The notes: generated by a model not told the origin, from the letters alone. Counted from the stretch's first letter, positions 1 through 6,182 are shown. The stretch is 14,854 nt of DNA from Rickettsia typhi (GCA_945903615.1 CAMDOL010000025.1:1-14854), one strand, 5' to 3'. Program-made: numbers and translations.

Positions 1-54
1 GCTGTTGTATTTATTTTTAAAGAAGTAGGATTTGCTTTTTTACTGTTTAGATAA
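1..54 (+). CDS. Possible C-terminal tail of an upstream protein (partial)
   Basis: Frame 1 is open from the first base to a TAA at 52-54 and would encode a 17-residue hydrophobic tail, AVVFIFKEVGFAFLLFR. The other two forward frames stop earlier (by base 28). A hydrophobic tail followed by a small hairpin fits the end of a membrane protein, but the stretch is too short to exclude chance, and no family can be recognised. Confidence 0.22.
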   Translation, partial: AVVFIFKEVGFAFLLFR

Positions 55-56
55 GA

Positions 57-100
57 AGCCGTTCAAAATGGCTATTTAAAAGCAGGCGGGTAATTTACCC
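57..100. other. Two small hairpins upstream of the helicase gene
   Basis: Bases 57-73 form a 7-bp stem (AGCC paired with GGCT, one G-T wobble, loop CAA). Bases 88-100 (GGGTAATTTACCC) form a 6-bp palindrome about a single T. Neither is followed by a clear T-run, so terminator function for an upstream gene is only a guess. No convincing promoter was seen in 1-125. Confidence 0.3.
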
Positions 101-125
101 CCAGCAAATATTTTTGTCAACCAAA

Positions 126-1409
126 ATGTCTATAAAATTATTATCCGAAGAACAAAAACAGGCAGTATATGCCCTAGAAGATGGGGAGAATATTTTTATT
201 AGCGGCAGCGCTGGCACGGGCAAATCCTATTTATTGCAATATTTAAAAGCCAATTACTCAGATTCTGGATTACACATTACAGCCAGCACTGGCATTGCTG
301 CGGTGCATGTTGGTGGGCAAACTTTACATTCTTGGGCAGCGATTGGTCTGGGCAATTTGCCGGCGGAGCAGATTATTGAAAATTTATTTTCGGCTAAGTT
401 CAGCCGTGTGCGTCGCAAGTTGAAATTGGCAAAAATGTTGGCGATTGACGAAATTTCGATGATTTCTGCGCCAGTTTTTGATTTGATCAATGAGCTATTA
501 AAAGCGGTTCGTCAAGATGAGCGACCATTTGGTGGGTTGCAATTAATTTTATTTGGCGATTTTTTGCAATTGCCGCCAGTGAATAGAGATGGTCAATTGG
601 CGAATGATTATCAATTTTGTTTTCAATCCAATGCTTGGCGGGAGTTGAATCCAAAACCAATTATGCTGAAGACGGTTTTTCGTCAAGAAGATAAAGATTT
701 TGTGAAATTGCTCAACAACATTAGATTTGGCAAAATTGACGAAGATGATATTTTAACCCTCAAATCAAGAATCAATCTGCCTGACAAAATCAGTGCCATC
801 AAACCAACAATTCTAGCTTCACACAATGCACAAGTTGACGCAATCAATCAAACTTATCTCAAACAAATTGTTGGAAACTCACAAGTTTTTGCCGCAAAGT
901 TTTCTGGAGATTCTAGCAAAATTGATTTTTTGCGTAAAAATTGTTTGGCAGCTGAGAAGTTAGAATTAAAGGTTGGTGCGCAGGTTATGATGCTTAAGAA
1001 CACTTATCAAAAAGAAGGGGTTATCAATGGATCGCTGGGTGTTATCAAAGAATTTTCTAAAAAAAATAACCATCCAATTGTGGAATTTAATAACGGCACG
1101 CTTTTAACTATTGCGCCAGAAGTTTGGGCTTTAGAAAAATTTGATGTTGAAAAACGCGAAATTGTGACCGAAGCCGAAATGATACAAGTGCCTCTATTGC
1201 TGGCTTGGGCAATTACTATTCATAAATCACAAGGAATGACTTTGGATAAAGTTAAATGCGATTTAAGTAAAGTTTTTGCCGATGGACAAATTTATGTTGC
1301 ACTCTCGCGAGTAAAAACTTTGGAAGGTCTGCATATTGACGGGCTTGATTTTAATCGGATCCGAGCTAATCAAGATATTGTTGAATTTTATAATCGTTTG
1401 TTGGATTGA
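126..1409 (+). CDS. Pif1-like SF1B DNA helicase (AAA family ATPase)
   Basis: This is a 427-residue ATP-dependent 5'-3' DNA helicase of the Pif1/RecD-like SF1B group, expected in the cytoplasm acting on replication forks, G-quadruplexes or recombination intermediates. The full motif set is visible: Walker A GSAGTGKS (27-34), motif Ia TASTGIAA (52-59), Walker B IDEISM (107-112), motif III GDFLQLPPV (144-152), motif IV around TVFRQ (183-187), HKSQGMTLD (366-374) and the arginine-finger motif YVALSR (390-395). It is a compact Pif1 core with no added nuclease or HRDC-type domain. I chose the ATG at 126; an in-frame TTG at 114 would add four residues but has no better ribosome-binding site. The gene stands alone, separated from the next by 91 bp that carry a repeat. 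Pif1-type proteins are patchy in bacteria, so the gene may have been acquired in this lineage, though base usage matches its neighbours. The family call is secure; the in vivo role is inferred. Confidence 0.9.
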   Translation: MSIKLLSEEQKQAVYALEDGENIFISGSAGTGKSYLLQYLKANYSDSGLHITASTGIAAVHVGGQTLHSWAAIGLGNLPAEQIIENLFSAKFSRVRRKLKLAKMLAIDEISMISAPVFDLINELLKAVRQDERPFGGLQLILFGDFLQLPPVNRDGQLANDYQFCFQSNAWRELNPKPIMLKTVFRQEDKDFVKLLNNIRFGKIDEDDILTLKSRINLPDKISAIKPTILASHNAQVDAINQTYLKQIVGNSQVFAAKFSGDSSKIDFLRKNCLAAEKLELKVGAQVMMLKNTYQKEGVINGSLGVIKEFSKKNNHPIVEFNNGTLLTIAPEVWALEKFDVEKREIVTEAEMIQVPLLLAWAITIHKSQGMTLDKVKCDLSKVFADGQIYVALSRVKTLEGLHIDGLDFNRIRANQDIVEFYNRLLD

Positions 1410-1416
1410 ATTATTT

Positions 1417-1482
1417 TACTCAAAAAATCCTCAGAAAGATCAATTTTCCTAAAACATCGTTTTAGTTATTCAGAGGTTCCTT
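1417..1482 (-). repeat. AGGAACC-family repeat, solo-arm copy
   Basis: Read on the minus strand, 1481-1432 match 14711-14760 at 47 of 50 positions. The remaining part, 1417-1437 on the plus strand, is identical over 21 nt to 14833-14853. Inside is a small hairpin, CTAAAAC-ATC-GTTTTAG (1449-1465). The copy equals one arm of the larger inverted-repeat element at the right end of the window. Its outer end (TTCCTTA) lies 18 bp before the transporter start, so any RNA structure would sit just upstream of that gene. No coding capacity. Confidence 0.85.
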
Positions 1483-1500
1483 AAATCTTACAACCAAAAT

Positions 1501-2424
1501 ATGTATCATGGTCTTTCTTCAAAATCACAAGGAATATTTTGGGCAATAATTACCTGTTTTTTAGTTTCGGTAATGATCGCCATCGTTCGCCATCTGTCGG
1601 ATCATTTTCATCCTTTTCAAATTGTGATGATGCGCAATTTTTTTGCGTTGGTGTTGTTATTGCCGTTTGTTCTCAAAAATATTGACCGAATTGCAAAAAC
1701 CAATCATATAAAAATGCATTTAATCCGAGGCTTGGTAGGTCTGGTTGGAATGTTGCTATGGTTTTATGTTATCACTTTAATGCCACTATCAGAAGCGGTC
1801 GCAATTACTTTTATTGTGCCTATCACCACCACTATTGCGGCAATGTTTTTTCTCCATGAAAAAGTTGATAAAAAAATTTGGATCTCTTTAACAATTGGCT
1901 TAATTGGTGTTTTAATTATTATTCGACCCGGTTTTCGTGAATTTAAAATTGCTTATTTATTGGCGTTGCTGATTCCATTTGTTTGGTCATTTTCCAATAT
2001 TCTTATCAAAAAAATGGTCGCCACTGAAAAGCCGGAAACCATAACTTTATATTTATCGTTTGTAATATTTATCCTTTCCATTCCCATCGCCGCACCATAT
2101 TTGAAGCCAATTCTATTTCCTGATTTATGCTGGTTTTTACTGCTTGGCTTAGTTTCAAATTGCTCTTATATTGCGGGCGCAATTTGCTATTCCAAAACCG
2201 ATGTTTCAACAGTTCAACCTTTTGATTTTACCAGATTAATTTTCACTGCAATCATCGCTTATTTTGCTTTTGGTGAAAAGATGGAACTCACTATTTTTAT
2301 TGGCGCAGCAGTAATTTTATTTGGCTCATTAATTGTTACTTCCAAATCACCCCTCTATTATTTATACTCAATTTTTGCGGAAGGATTTATCAAACCAAAG
2401 ATATTAAAAAAATGGAAAAAGTGA
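1501..2424 (+). CDS. EamA/DMT-family membrane transporter
   Basis: This 307-residue integral inner-membrane protein of the drug/metabolite transporter superfamily consists of two EamA repeats (about residues 10-142 and 150-283) and about ten hydrophobic segments. Family-typical features include an RNFFA-type motif after the second segment (around residue 45), RGLVGLVGMLLWFY (around 76-89), PLSEAVAI (around 96-103) followed by the end of the first repeat, and FGE near residue 257 in the second repeat. The substrate cannot be read from sequence. Relatives in Rickettsiales and other alphaproteobacteria move S-adenosylmethionine, amino acids or other metabolites, and I do not assign one here. The C-terminus is short and basic (KPKILKKWKK), consistent with a cytoplasmic tail. 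Its TGA stop overlaps the next gene's start as TGATG, so it heads a coupled three-gene unit with the regulator and the exonuclease. The upstream gap contains a repeat copy and no clear promoter. Confidence 0.85.
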   Translation: MYHGLSSKSQGIFWAIITCFLVSVMIAIVRHLSDHFHPFQIVMMRNFFALVLLLPFVLKNIDRIAKTNHIKMHLIRGLVGLVGMLLWFYVITLMPLSEAVAITFIVPITTTIAAMFFLHEKVDKKIWISLTIGLIGVLIIIRPGFREFKIAYLLALLIPFVWSFSNILIKKMVATEKPETITLYLSFVIFILSIPIAAPYLKPILFPDLCWFLLLGLVSNCSYIAGAICYSKTDVSTVQPFDFTRLIFTAIIAYFAFGEKMELTIFIGAAVILFGSLIVTSKSPLYYLYSIFAEGFIKPKILKKWKK

Positions 2425-2858
2425 TGGATAAAAAAAGATCAATTGGCGATGCCGCCAGAGAAATTGGGCTTGAAACTCATGTGATTCGTTTTTGGGAATC
2501 AAAATTTCCACAGATAAAACCCAAAATTGGCAAAGGTGATCGAAGATATTATTTTGATAAAGAAATAAAAGTTTTAGCCAAAATAAAATCTTTGCTACAC
2601 GATGAAGGATATAGTATTGCTGGCTTACAGAGCCTATTAAAGAAGCGTAAAAAATCAGATTTGAAAGAACAAAATCTAGAATTTTTATTAGCCGAGGATG
2701 CTTCTGGGAATTTACTTGAAAAAGACCCCGAAGATTTTTCCCTTGATGATTTTATCCTTGCAGATATTGATTTGGCAAAGGATTTGGATGCAGCAAATTC
2801 TATCAACCAAATTATCGCCAGAATTGAATCCAATTTAAAAAAATTGGAGCAATTTTGA
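2424..2858 (+). CDS. MerR-family transcriptional regulator
   Basis: This small DNA-binding regulator has 144 residues from the ATG at 2424; an in-frame ATG at 2412 would add four. I prefer 2424 because it overlaps the transporter stop as TGATG and has GGA 8 nt upstream, and because the protein then begins MDKKRSIGDAA like relatives. The winged-helix domain covers about residues 3-75: IGDAAREIGLETHVIRFWES is the helix-turn-helix, followed by KFPQIKP, the wing RRYY and the second helical pair ending YSIAGLQSLLKK. This wording is typical of the alphaproteobacterial MerR that often sits next to ihfA/fabH; here those genes are absent from its side. The C-terminal half (about 80-144) is acidic, then probably helical (IARIESNLKKLEQF). 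It lacks cysteine metal-binding pairs, so metal sensing is unlikely. It overlaps the following gene by 4 nt (TTGA). Target genes are unknown. Confidence 0.85.
   Translation: MDKKRSIGDAAREIGLETHVIRFWESKFPQIKPKIGKGDRRYYFDKEIKVLAKIKSLLHDEGYSIAGLQSLLKKRKKSDLKEQNLEFLLAEDASGNLLEKDPEDFSLDDFILADIDLAKDLDAANSINQIIARIESNLKKLEQF
2846..2849 (+). promoter_or_regulatory. Shine-Dalgarno site fixing the TTG start of the exonuclease gene
   Basis: GGAG ends 5 nt before the TTG at 2855. It is one of the few strong ribosome-binding sites in the window and lies inside the end of the MerR gene. It supports TTG as the true start and translational coupling. Confidence 0.65.
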
Positions 2859-3640
2859 AAATCATTTCATGGAATATCAATTCGCTGCGGTTGCGTTTGC
2901 CACTTTTAGAAAAGGTAGTTGTTGCTCAAAATCCTGATATAATTTGTCTGCAAGAAACCAAAGTTCAAGACGCTGATTTTCCGCTGTTGGCGGTGCAAAA
3001 TTTGGGTTTTAAGTTTGTCGAATTTGCTGGAGAAAAATCTTACAACGGCGTTGCCATTCTCTCCAAACTGCCACTCACCAATATCAAAAAATATAATATT
3101 TTAGACTTTGGACATAAAAGACATATAGCTGCAACTTTACCAAATGGAGAAATTATCCATAATTTTTATGTGCCAGCAGGTGGCGATATTCCTGATATAA
3201 CGCTTAATAATAAATTTGATTTTAAGTTAAAGTTTGTCGACTGGATGAGTGAATATTTTGCCAAAAATTATCACCAGAATCAAAAAATTATTATGGTTGG
3301 TGATATGAATATTGCACCACTAATCAATGATGTTTGGTCGCACAAACAATTGCTGGGAGTGGTTTCTCACACGCCAATTGAAGTTGACAAAATGATCAAT
3401 TTGCAAGCCAGTTTAAATTGGATTGATACGCATCGAATGTTTGTACCTGACACTGAAAAATTATATAGCTGGTGGAGTTATCGCGGTTTAGAGCCTTTCA
3501 AATCAAACCGCGGCAGAAGATTGGATCACATTTGGATTACACCGAATTTAAAAAATAATTTAAAAAAAGCGGAGATTTTTAAAGATTTTAGAATCGCAAC
3601 TCAGCCTTCAGATCATGTGCCGATCAGCATCGAAATTTAA
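2855..3640 (+). CDS. xth: Exonuclease III-family AP endonuclease
   Basis: This 261-residue Mg-dependent nuclease of the endonuclease/exonuclease/phosphatase fold is expected to cut DNA 5' to abasic sites and trim 3' ends in base-excision repair. Expected catalytic residues are present: N7 in WNINSLR, E34 in LQETK, Y105 in FYVPAGG, D150 and N152 in VGDMNIAP, D224 in GRRLDHIW, and the D253-H254 pair in PSDHVP. Length is normal for the family (about 250-270). The start is TTG at 2855, supported by GGAG at 2846-2849 and by the match of MKIISWNINSLR to family N-termini. The gene overlaps the MerR gene by 4 nt and ends the transporter-regulator-nuclease unit. Its TAA stop (3638-3640) lies inside the left arm of a perfect palindrome, so the 3' end of the mRNA would fold on itself. 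The protein end (SDHVPISIEI) looks complete, so the repeat did not truncate the coding region. Family identity is firm; the xth symbol rests on similarity. Confidence 0.92.
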   Translation: MKIISWNINSLRLRLPLLEKVVVAQNPDIICLQETKVQDADFPLLAVQNLGFKFVEFAGEKSYNGVAILSKLPLTNIKKYNILDFGHKRHIAATLPNGEIIHNFYVPAGGDIPDITLNNKFDFKLKFVDWMSEYFAKNYHQNQKIIMVGDMNIAPLINDVWSHKQLLGVVSHTPIEVDKMINLQASLNWIDTHRMFVPDTEKLYSWWSYRGLEPFKSNRGRRLDHIWITPNLKNNLKKAEIFKDFRIATQPSDHVPISIEI

Positions 3641-3691
3641 GGAACCTCTGAACAACTAAAACATCGTTTTAGTTGTTCAGAGGTTCCTTAA
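3637..3691. repeat. AGGAACC-family repeat, perfect 26-bp-arm palindrome
   Basis: Two perfectly complementary 26-nt arms (3637-3662 and 3666-3691) are separated by ATC. The arms begin and end with TTAAGGAACC and GGTTCCTTAA. The outer arm sequence is the same as the first part of the repeats at 1417-1482 and 14711 onward, so this is a minimal, fully palindromic member. It overlaps the xth stop codon and could act as an mRNA 3'-end stabiliser or bidirectional transcription barrier; there is no T-run after it, so it is not a standard intrinsic terminator. Confidence 0.9.
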
Positions 3692-3887
3692 GAGCACCTT
3701 GAAAAAATTGCCTTTTTTGGTAATTTTACTAAAAATTTATTTTTTAGTTGAAGTAGTGGCAAATCAAAGATTTGTGGCGTCAGAGAAATTTTTTAAAACT
3801 CACCTGCGCCTAGCCAGGCTCAAGTTTTAAAAAATTACTCTTCCTACAAATTCCACAAAAAACGCAATTTTTAGAGGCATCCTTAAG
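3687..3887. repeat. Imperfect inverted-repeat element (~200 bp) between xth and rplK
   Basis: The ends are CTTAAG (3687-3692 and 3882-3887). About 40 nt at each end match as an imperfect inverted repeat: both contain AAAAATTGC followed by TTTTTTG when read inward. Inside are three nested hairpins: 3728-3748 (ACTAAAAA paired with TTTTTAGT), 3760-3774 (CAAATC-AAA-GATTTG) and 3787-3836 (14-bp arms enclosing GCCT-AGCC-AGGC). No coding frame of note. It shares its first five bases with the end of the adjoining palindrome. Together the two explain nearly all of the 333-bp gap before rplK; 3888-3973 is plain A+T-rich leader. Confidence 0.7.
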
Positions 3888-3914
3888 TCATCTAAAAAAT
3901 AATCCAAATTATGC

Positions 3915-3942
3915 TTGCGTAATTAAATTTAATCAGTAAATT
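3915..3942 (+). promoter_or_regulatory. Possible weak promoter upstream of rplK
   Basis: TTGCGT (3915-3920) and TAAATT (3937-3942) are separated by 16 nt, 32 bp before the rplK start. Matches to the consensus are 3/6 and 4/6, so in such A+T-rich DNA this is only a candidate. It is the only stretch of the gap outside the inverted repeats, so a promoter for the ribosomal block is expected about here unless it lies further upstream. Confidence 0.25.
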
Positions 3943-3973
3943 TATCCGCCTGCAATTTTTAAGTTCATCAAAT

Positions 3974-4411
3974 ATGTCAAAAAATAAAAAAGAAGTATTA
4001 GGTTTAATCAAATTACAGGTGCCAGTTGGAAAAGCAAATCCAGCTCCACCAATTGGTCCAGCTTTGGGTCAAAAAGGTTTGAACATAATGGAATTTTGTA
4101 AGCAATTTAATGCTATGAAATTTGATTTTGAACCAGGAACTCCAATTCCAGTTACAATCATTGCCTATAAAGATAAAAGTTTCACTTTTACAACTAAAAA
4201 ACCTCCAGTTTCCTATCTAATTATGCAAGAAATTAAACTTGCTAAAGGTTCTTCTAATCCAGGCAAAGATAGTGCTGGTAAAATTACTAAAGACCAAATC
4301 CTTGCGGTTGCAAAGAAAAAAATGGTTGATATGAACGCAATCGATCTTGAGGCTTGCGCCAAAATGGTTGTTGGTTCTGCTCTTTCTATGGGTCTCGAAG
4401 TCGTTGAATAA
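3974..4411 (+). CDS. rplK: 50S ribosomal protein L11
   Basis: This 145-residue L11 binds 23S rRNA at the GTPase-associated centre with the L10/L12 stalk and affects elongation-factor and RelA function. The N-terminal domain is clear: [20 protein letters not shown] (14-33, with the proline-rich segment) followed by [13 protein letters not shown] (34-46). The C-terminal rRNA-binding domain runs from about 72 to 141 ([31 protein letters not shown]). Length is normal (about 141-145). One oddity is Leu at 137, where most L11 proteins have Arg in a GTARSMG or GSARSMG motif. The gene opens the block and is followed 14 nt later by rplA. It has no good Shine-Dalgarno sequence. The usual upstream partners secE and nusG are absent. 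Confidence 0.97.
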   Translation: MSKNKKEVLGLIKLQVPVGKANPAPPIGPALGQKGLNIMEFCKQFNAMKFDFEPGTPIPVTIIAYKDKSFTFTTKKPPVSYLIMQEIKLAKGSSNPGKDSAGKITKDQILAVAKKKMVDMNAIDLEACAKMVVGSALSMGLEVVE

Positions 4412-4425
4412 TTTATAATAAATTT

Positions 4426-5094
4426 ATGTCTAAAGATAACACAATTAATTCTCTAAATTTAGAAGAAGCTTTGAAAAAAGTTTTAGAACTTAGTCAAACA
4501 GCGGCAAAAAAATTCGTTGAGTCCGTTGATATTGCGGTCAATCTTGGTATTGATGCCAAACAATCAGATCAGACGGTGAAAGGCTCTTTGGTTCTACCAA
4601 ACGGTTCTGGCAAAAAAGTCAGAGTATTAGTTTTTGCCGCCAATGATGAAATCAAAGCTGTCGCTCTAAAAGCTGGTGCCGCTTTTGCTGGTCTAGAAGA
4701 TATGGTTGCTAAAATTGAAGGTGGATTTTTAGATTTTGATTGCTGCGTTGCCACTCCAGATGTGATGCAAAAAATCAGTAAAGTTGCTAAAAAACTTGGA
4801 CCCCGCGGTCTGATGCCAAGCCCTAAAAATGGTACTGTTACCACCGATATTAAAAAAGCAGTTGAAGACGCCTTGAAAGGCAAAGTTGATTTTAAAAGCG
4901 ACAAGGCTGGAACGGTTCACTGTCTAGTAGGTAAAACTAATTTTGAATTTTCTGATTTATTGGTAAATCTTAAAGCTGTAATTAAGGCTATTAAAGATGC
5001 CAAACCAGAAGCTTCAAAAGGAAAATTTATTAAAGATTTTTATATTAATAGCACAATGGGTCCAGCTATAAAAGTTGTTACTCAATCTCTATAA
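4426..5094 (+). CDS. rplA: 50S ribosomal protein L1
   Basis: This 222-residue L1 forms the mobile L1 stalk at the E site, binding 23S rRNA, and in many bacteria represses the L11-L1 mRNA. Family motifs are KFVESVDIAVNLGID (residues 29-43), SDQTVKGSLVLPNGSGK (47-63) followed by VRVLVFA, GPRGLMPSPKNGTVT (125-139) and KAGTVHCLVG (159-168). The C-terminal part, including NSTMGPAIKV (208-217), matches family ends. The protein is slightly short: the usual basic start (about MAKLTKR..., ten residues) is replaced by MSKDNTINSLN, and the ATG at 4426 is the only reasonable start in the 14-bp gap. There is no Shine-Dalgarno sequence upstream. No L1 operator mimic could be recognised by eye in the rplK leader. 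Confidence 0.97.
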   Translation: MSKDNTINSLNLEEALKKVLELSQTAAKKFVESVDIAVNLGIDAKQSDQTVKGSLVLPNGSGKKVRVLVFAANDEIKAVALKAGAAFAGLEDMVAKIEGGFLDFDCCVATPDVMQKISKVAKKLGPRGLMPSPKNGTVTTDIKKAVEDALKGKVDFKSDKAGTVHCLVGKTNFEFSDLLVNLKAVIKAIKDAKPEASKGKFIKDFYINSTMGPAIKVVTQSL

Positions 5095-5112
5095 TTTAGT
5101 TAAGATTTTAAA

Positions 5113-5625
5113 ATGAACAGAATAGAAAAAGCCGACTTAGTGGCTTCAATGAGAGAGTCTCTAACCAAAAGCAACTTCGTTGTTTTGCTGCATTATCGTG
5201 GCCTGACCGACAAACAATTGTACGATTTTAGACTAAGCCTAAAATCACAAGGTGTAAAATTAAAAATTCTTAAAAACACTTTAGCAAAAGTTGCAATTAA
5301 AGGCTCTGATTTAGAAATCTTATCTCCCTATTTATTGGGTCCGACTGCGATTTGCTACGCTAATGATCCAGTTTCTTTGGCCAAAATTGCTGTTGCATCA
5401 GCCAAACAAAATGAAGCACTCAAAATTCAGGTTGGTTATCTGAATAAAGCGATTCTATCAAAAGATGCGATTGATAGTTTATCAAAATTGGGTTCTTTGG
5501 AAGAGGTTAGATCCTCGTTCTTAAGTGTATTGCAAGGTGCTCAGTCTAAATTTGTAAGAGTTTTAAACGCTCCTGCAACTGGTGTAGTTGCTGTTATTAA
5601 CAACTATGCTGCTTCCAAACAATAA
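5113..5625 (+). CDS. rplJ: 50S ribosomal protein L10
   Basis: This 170-residue L10 anchors the L7/L12 dimers to the ribosomal stalk. The N-terminal rRNA-binding domain is typical: MNRIEKADLV with FVVLLHYRGLT (22-32), followed by a LRxxLK-like stretch (RLSLKSQGVKLKILKNT, 40-56), LLGPTAICY (74-82) and DPVSLAK (85-91). The C-terminal helix that docks L12 dimers lies at about 134-170. Length is normal. The rplA-rplJ gap is only 18 bp, so the long structured L10(L12)4-binding leader of E. coli has no room here. Autogenous control, if kept, must work elsewhere. The ribosome-binding site is weak (AAGATTTTAAAATG). Confidence 0.96.
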   Translation: MNRIEKADLVASMRESLTKSNFVVLLHYRGLTDKQLYDFRLSLKSQGVKLKILKNTLAKVAIKGSDLEILSPYLLGPTAICYANDPVSLAKIAVASAKQNEALKIQVGYLNKAILSKDAIDSLSKLGSLEEVRSSFLSVLQGAQSKFVRVLNAPATGVVAVINNYAASKQ

Positions 5626-5671
5626 TTTTTCTTTACTACTTTTTTAACAACAACTTTTTCAGGTAACTAAA

Positions 5672-6043
5672 ATGTCTACAAACTTAAATGAAATTTGCGA
5701 TAAATTATCTTCATTAACAGTTCTTGAGCTTTCTGAGCTTAGCAAAATGTTAGAAGGAAAATGGGGCGTTAGTGCCGCTGCTCCAGTTGCCGCCGCTGCA
5801 GTTGCAGTTGCTGCTGCTCCAGTTGAAGAAAAAGACAAATTCGATGTTGTCTTGAAAGCTGTTGGTGATAACAAAATTAATGTTATCAAGGAAGTCAGAG
5901 CTATCACTGGTCTTGGTTTGACTGAAGCTAAAGCTGCTGTTGAAGCTGCTCCTAAGACTATTAAAGAAGGCGTTTCTAAAGCCGAAGCTGAAGAAATCAA
6001 GAAAAAACTTGAAGCTGCTGGTGCTAAAGTTGAATTAGCGTAG
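5672..6043 (+). CDS. rplL: 50S ribosomal protein L7/L12
   Basis: This 123-residue stalk protein is present as several dimers per ribosome and recruits translation factors. The N-terminal dimerisation and L10-binding helices cover 1-33 ([20 protein letters not shown]). The flexible hinge is Ala/Val-rich (about 34-54), and the C-terminal factor-binding domain runs from [20 protein letters not shown] through [22 protein letters not shown] to the final [15 protein letters not shown] lies 8 nt before the ATG. It is followed by a 34-bp palindrome with a T-run, which would let rplL be expressed more than rpoBC. Confidence 0.97.
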   Translation: MSTNLNEICDKLSSLTVLELSELSKMLEGKWGVSAAAPVAAAAVAVAAAPVEEKDKFDVVLKAVGDNKINVIKEVRAITGLGLTEAKAAVEAAPKTIKEGVSKAEAEEIKKKLEAAGAKVELA

Positions 6044-6059
6044 GTTTTCTAAAAAAATT

Positions 6060-6095
6060 AAATGAACAGCATCAAATTTGATGCTGTTCATTTTT
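6060..6095 (+). terminator. Intrinsic attenuator or processing hairpin between rplL and rpoB
   Basis: Bases 6060-6093 are a perfect 34-bp palindrome (left arm AAATGAACAGCATCAAA). The right arm runs into T6091-6095, and an A-run (6051-6057) precedes it. A 15- to 17-bp stem with a short T-tail fits a partial terminator. In E. coli the same gap contains an attenuator and an RNase III site, which keeps L7/L12 above RNA polymerase levels. The function here is inferred from that analogy. The T-run is short, so read-through is expected. Confidence 0.7.
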
Positions 6096-6169
6096 GCATT
6101 TCTATTATTTAAGACAAATTAGTCTTTTTATACGTAGTTTCTCGTTCTCATTTTTGTATCAAAACAAAC

Positions 6170-6173
6170 AAGG
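6170..6173 (+). promoter_or_regulatory. Shine-Dalgarno-like site for the rpoB GTG start
   Basis: AAGG lies 9 nt before GTG at 6183. No in-frame ATG is found between the rplL terminator and the conserved N-terminus, so this site supports GTG as the rpoB start. Confidence 0.5.
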
Positions 6174-6182
6174 TCAGTCACA

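Noticed and set aside
114-125. TTG start for the helicase gene, four codons upstream of the ATG
   Set aside because: There is no Shine-Dalgarno sequence for either, and the ATG at 126 gives the normal family N-terminus; TTG adds nothing conserved.
3637-3691. Standard rho-independent terminator after xth
   Set aside because: The stem is very strong, but the right arm is followed by AGAGC and not a T-run, and the same sequence recurs as a dispersed repeat. Termination by other means is not excluded.
3641-3973. Degenerate secE or nusG remnant before rplK
   Set aside because: No frame in the gap resembles either protein, and the sequence is accounted for by inverted repeats and a short A+T-rich leader.
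6111-6130. Second terminator (AAGAC hairpin with GTCTT and T-run) before rpoB
   Set aside because: The stem is only 5 bp of mostly A-T pairs, too weak beside the 34-bp palindrome just upstream.
6111-6134. Promoter for rpoB (AAGACA and TATACG)
   Set aside because: The spacer is only 12 bp and both boxes are partial matches; rpoB is more simply served by read-through from rplL.
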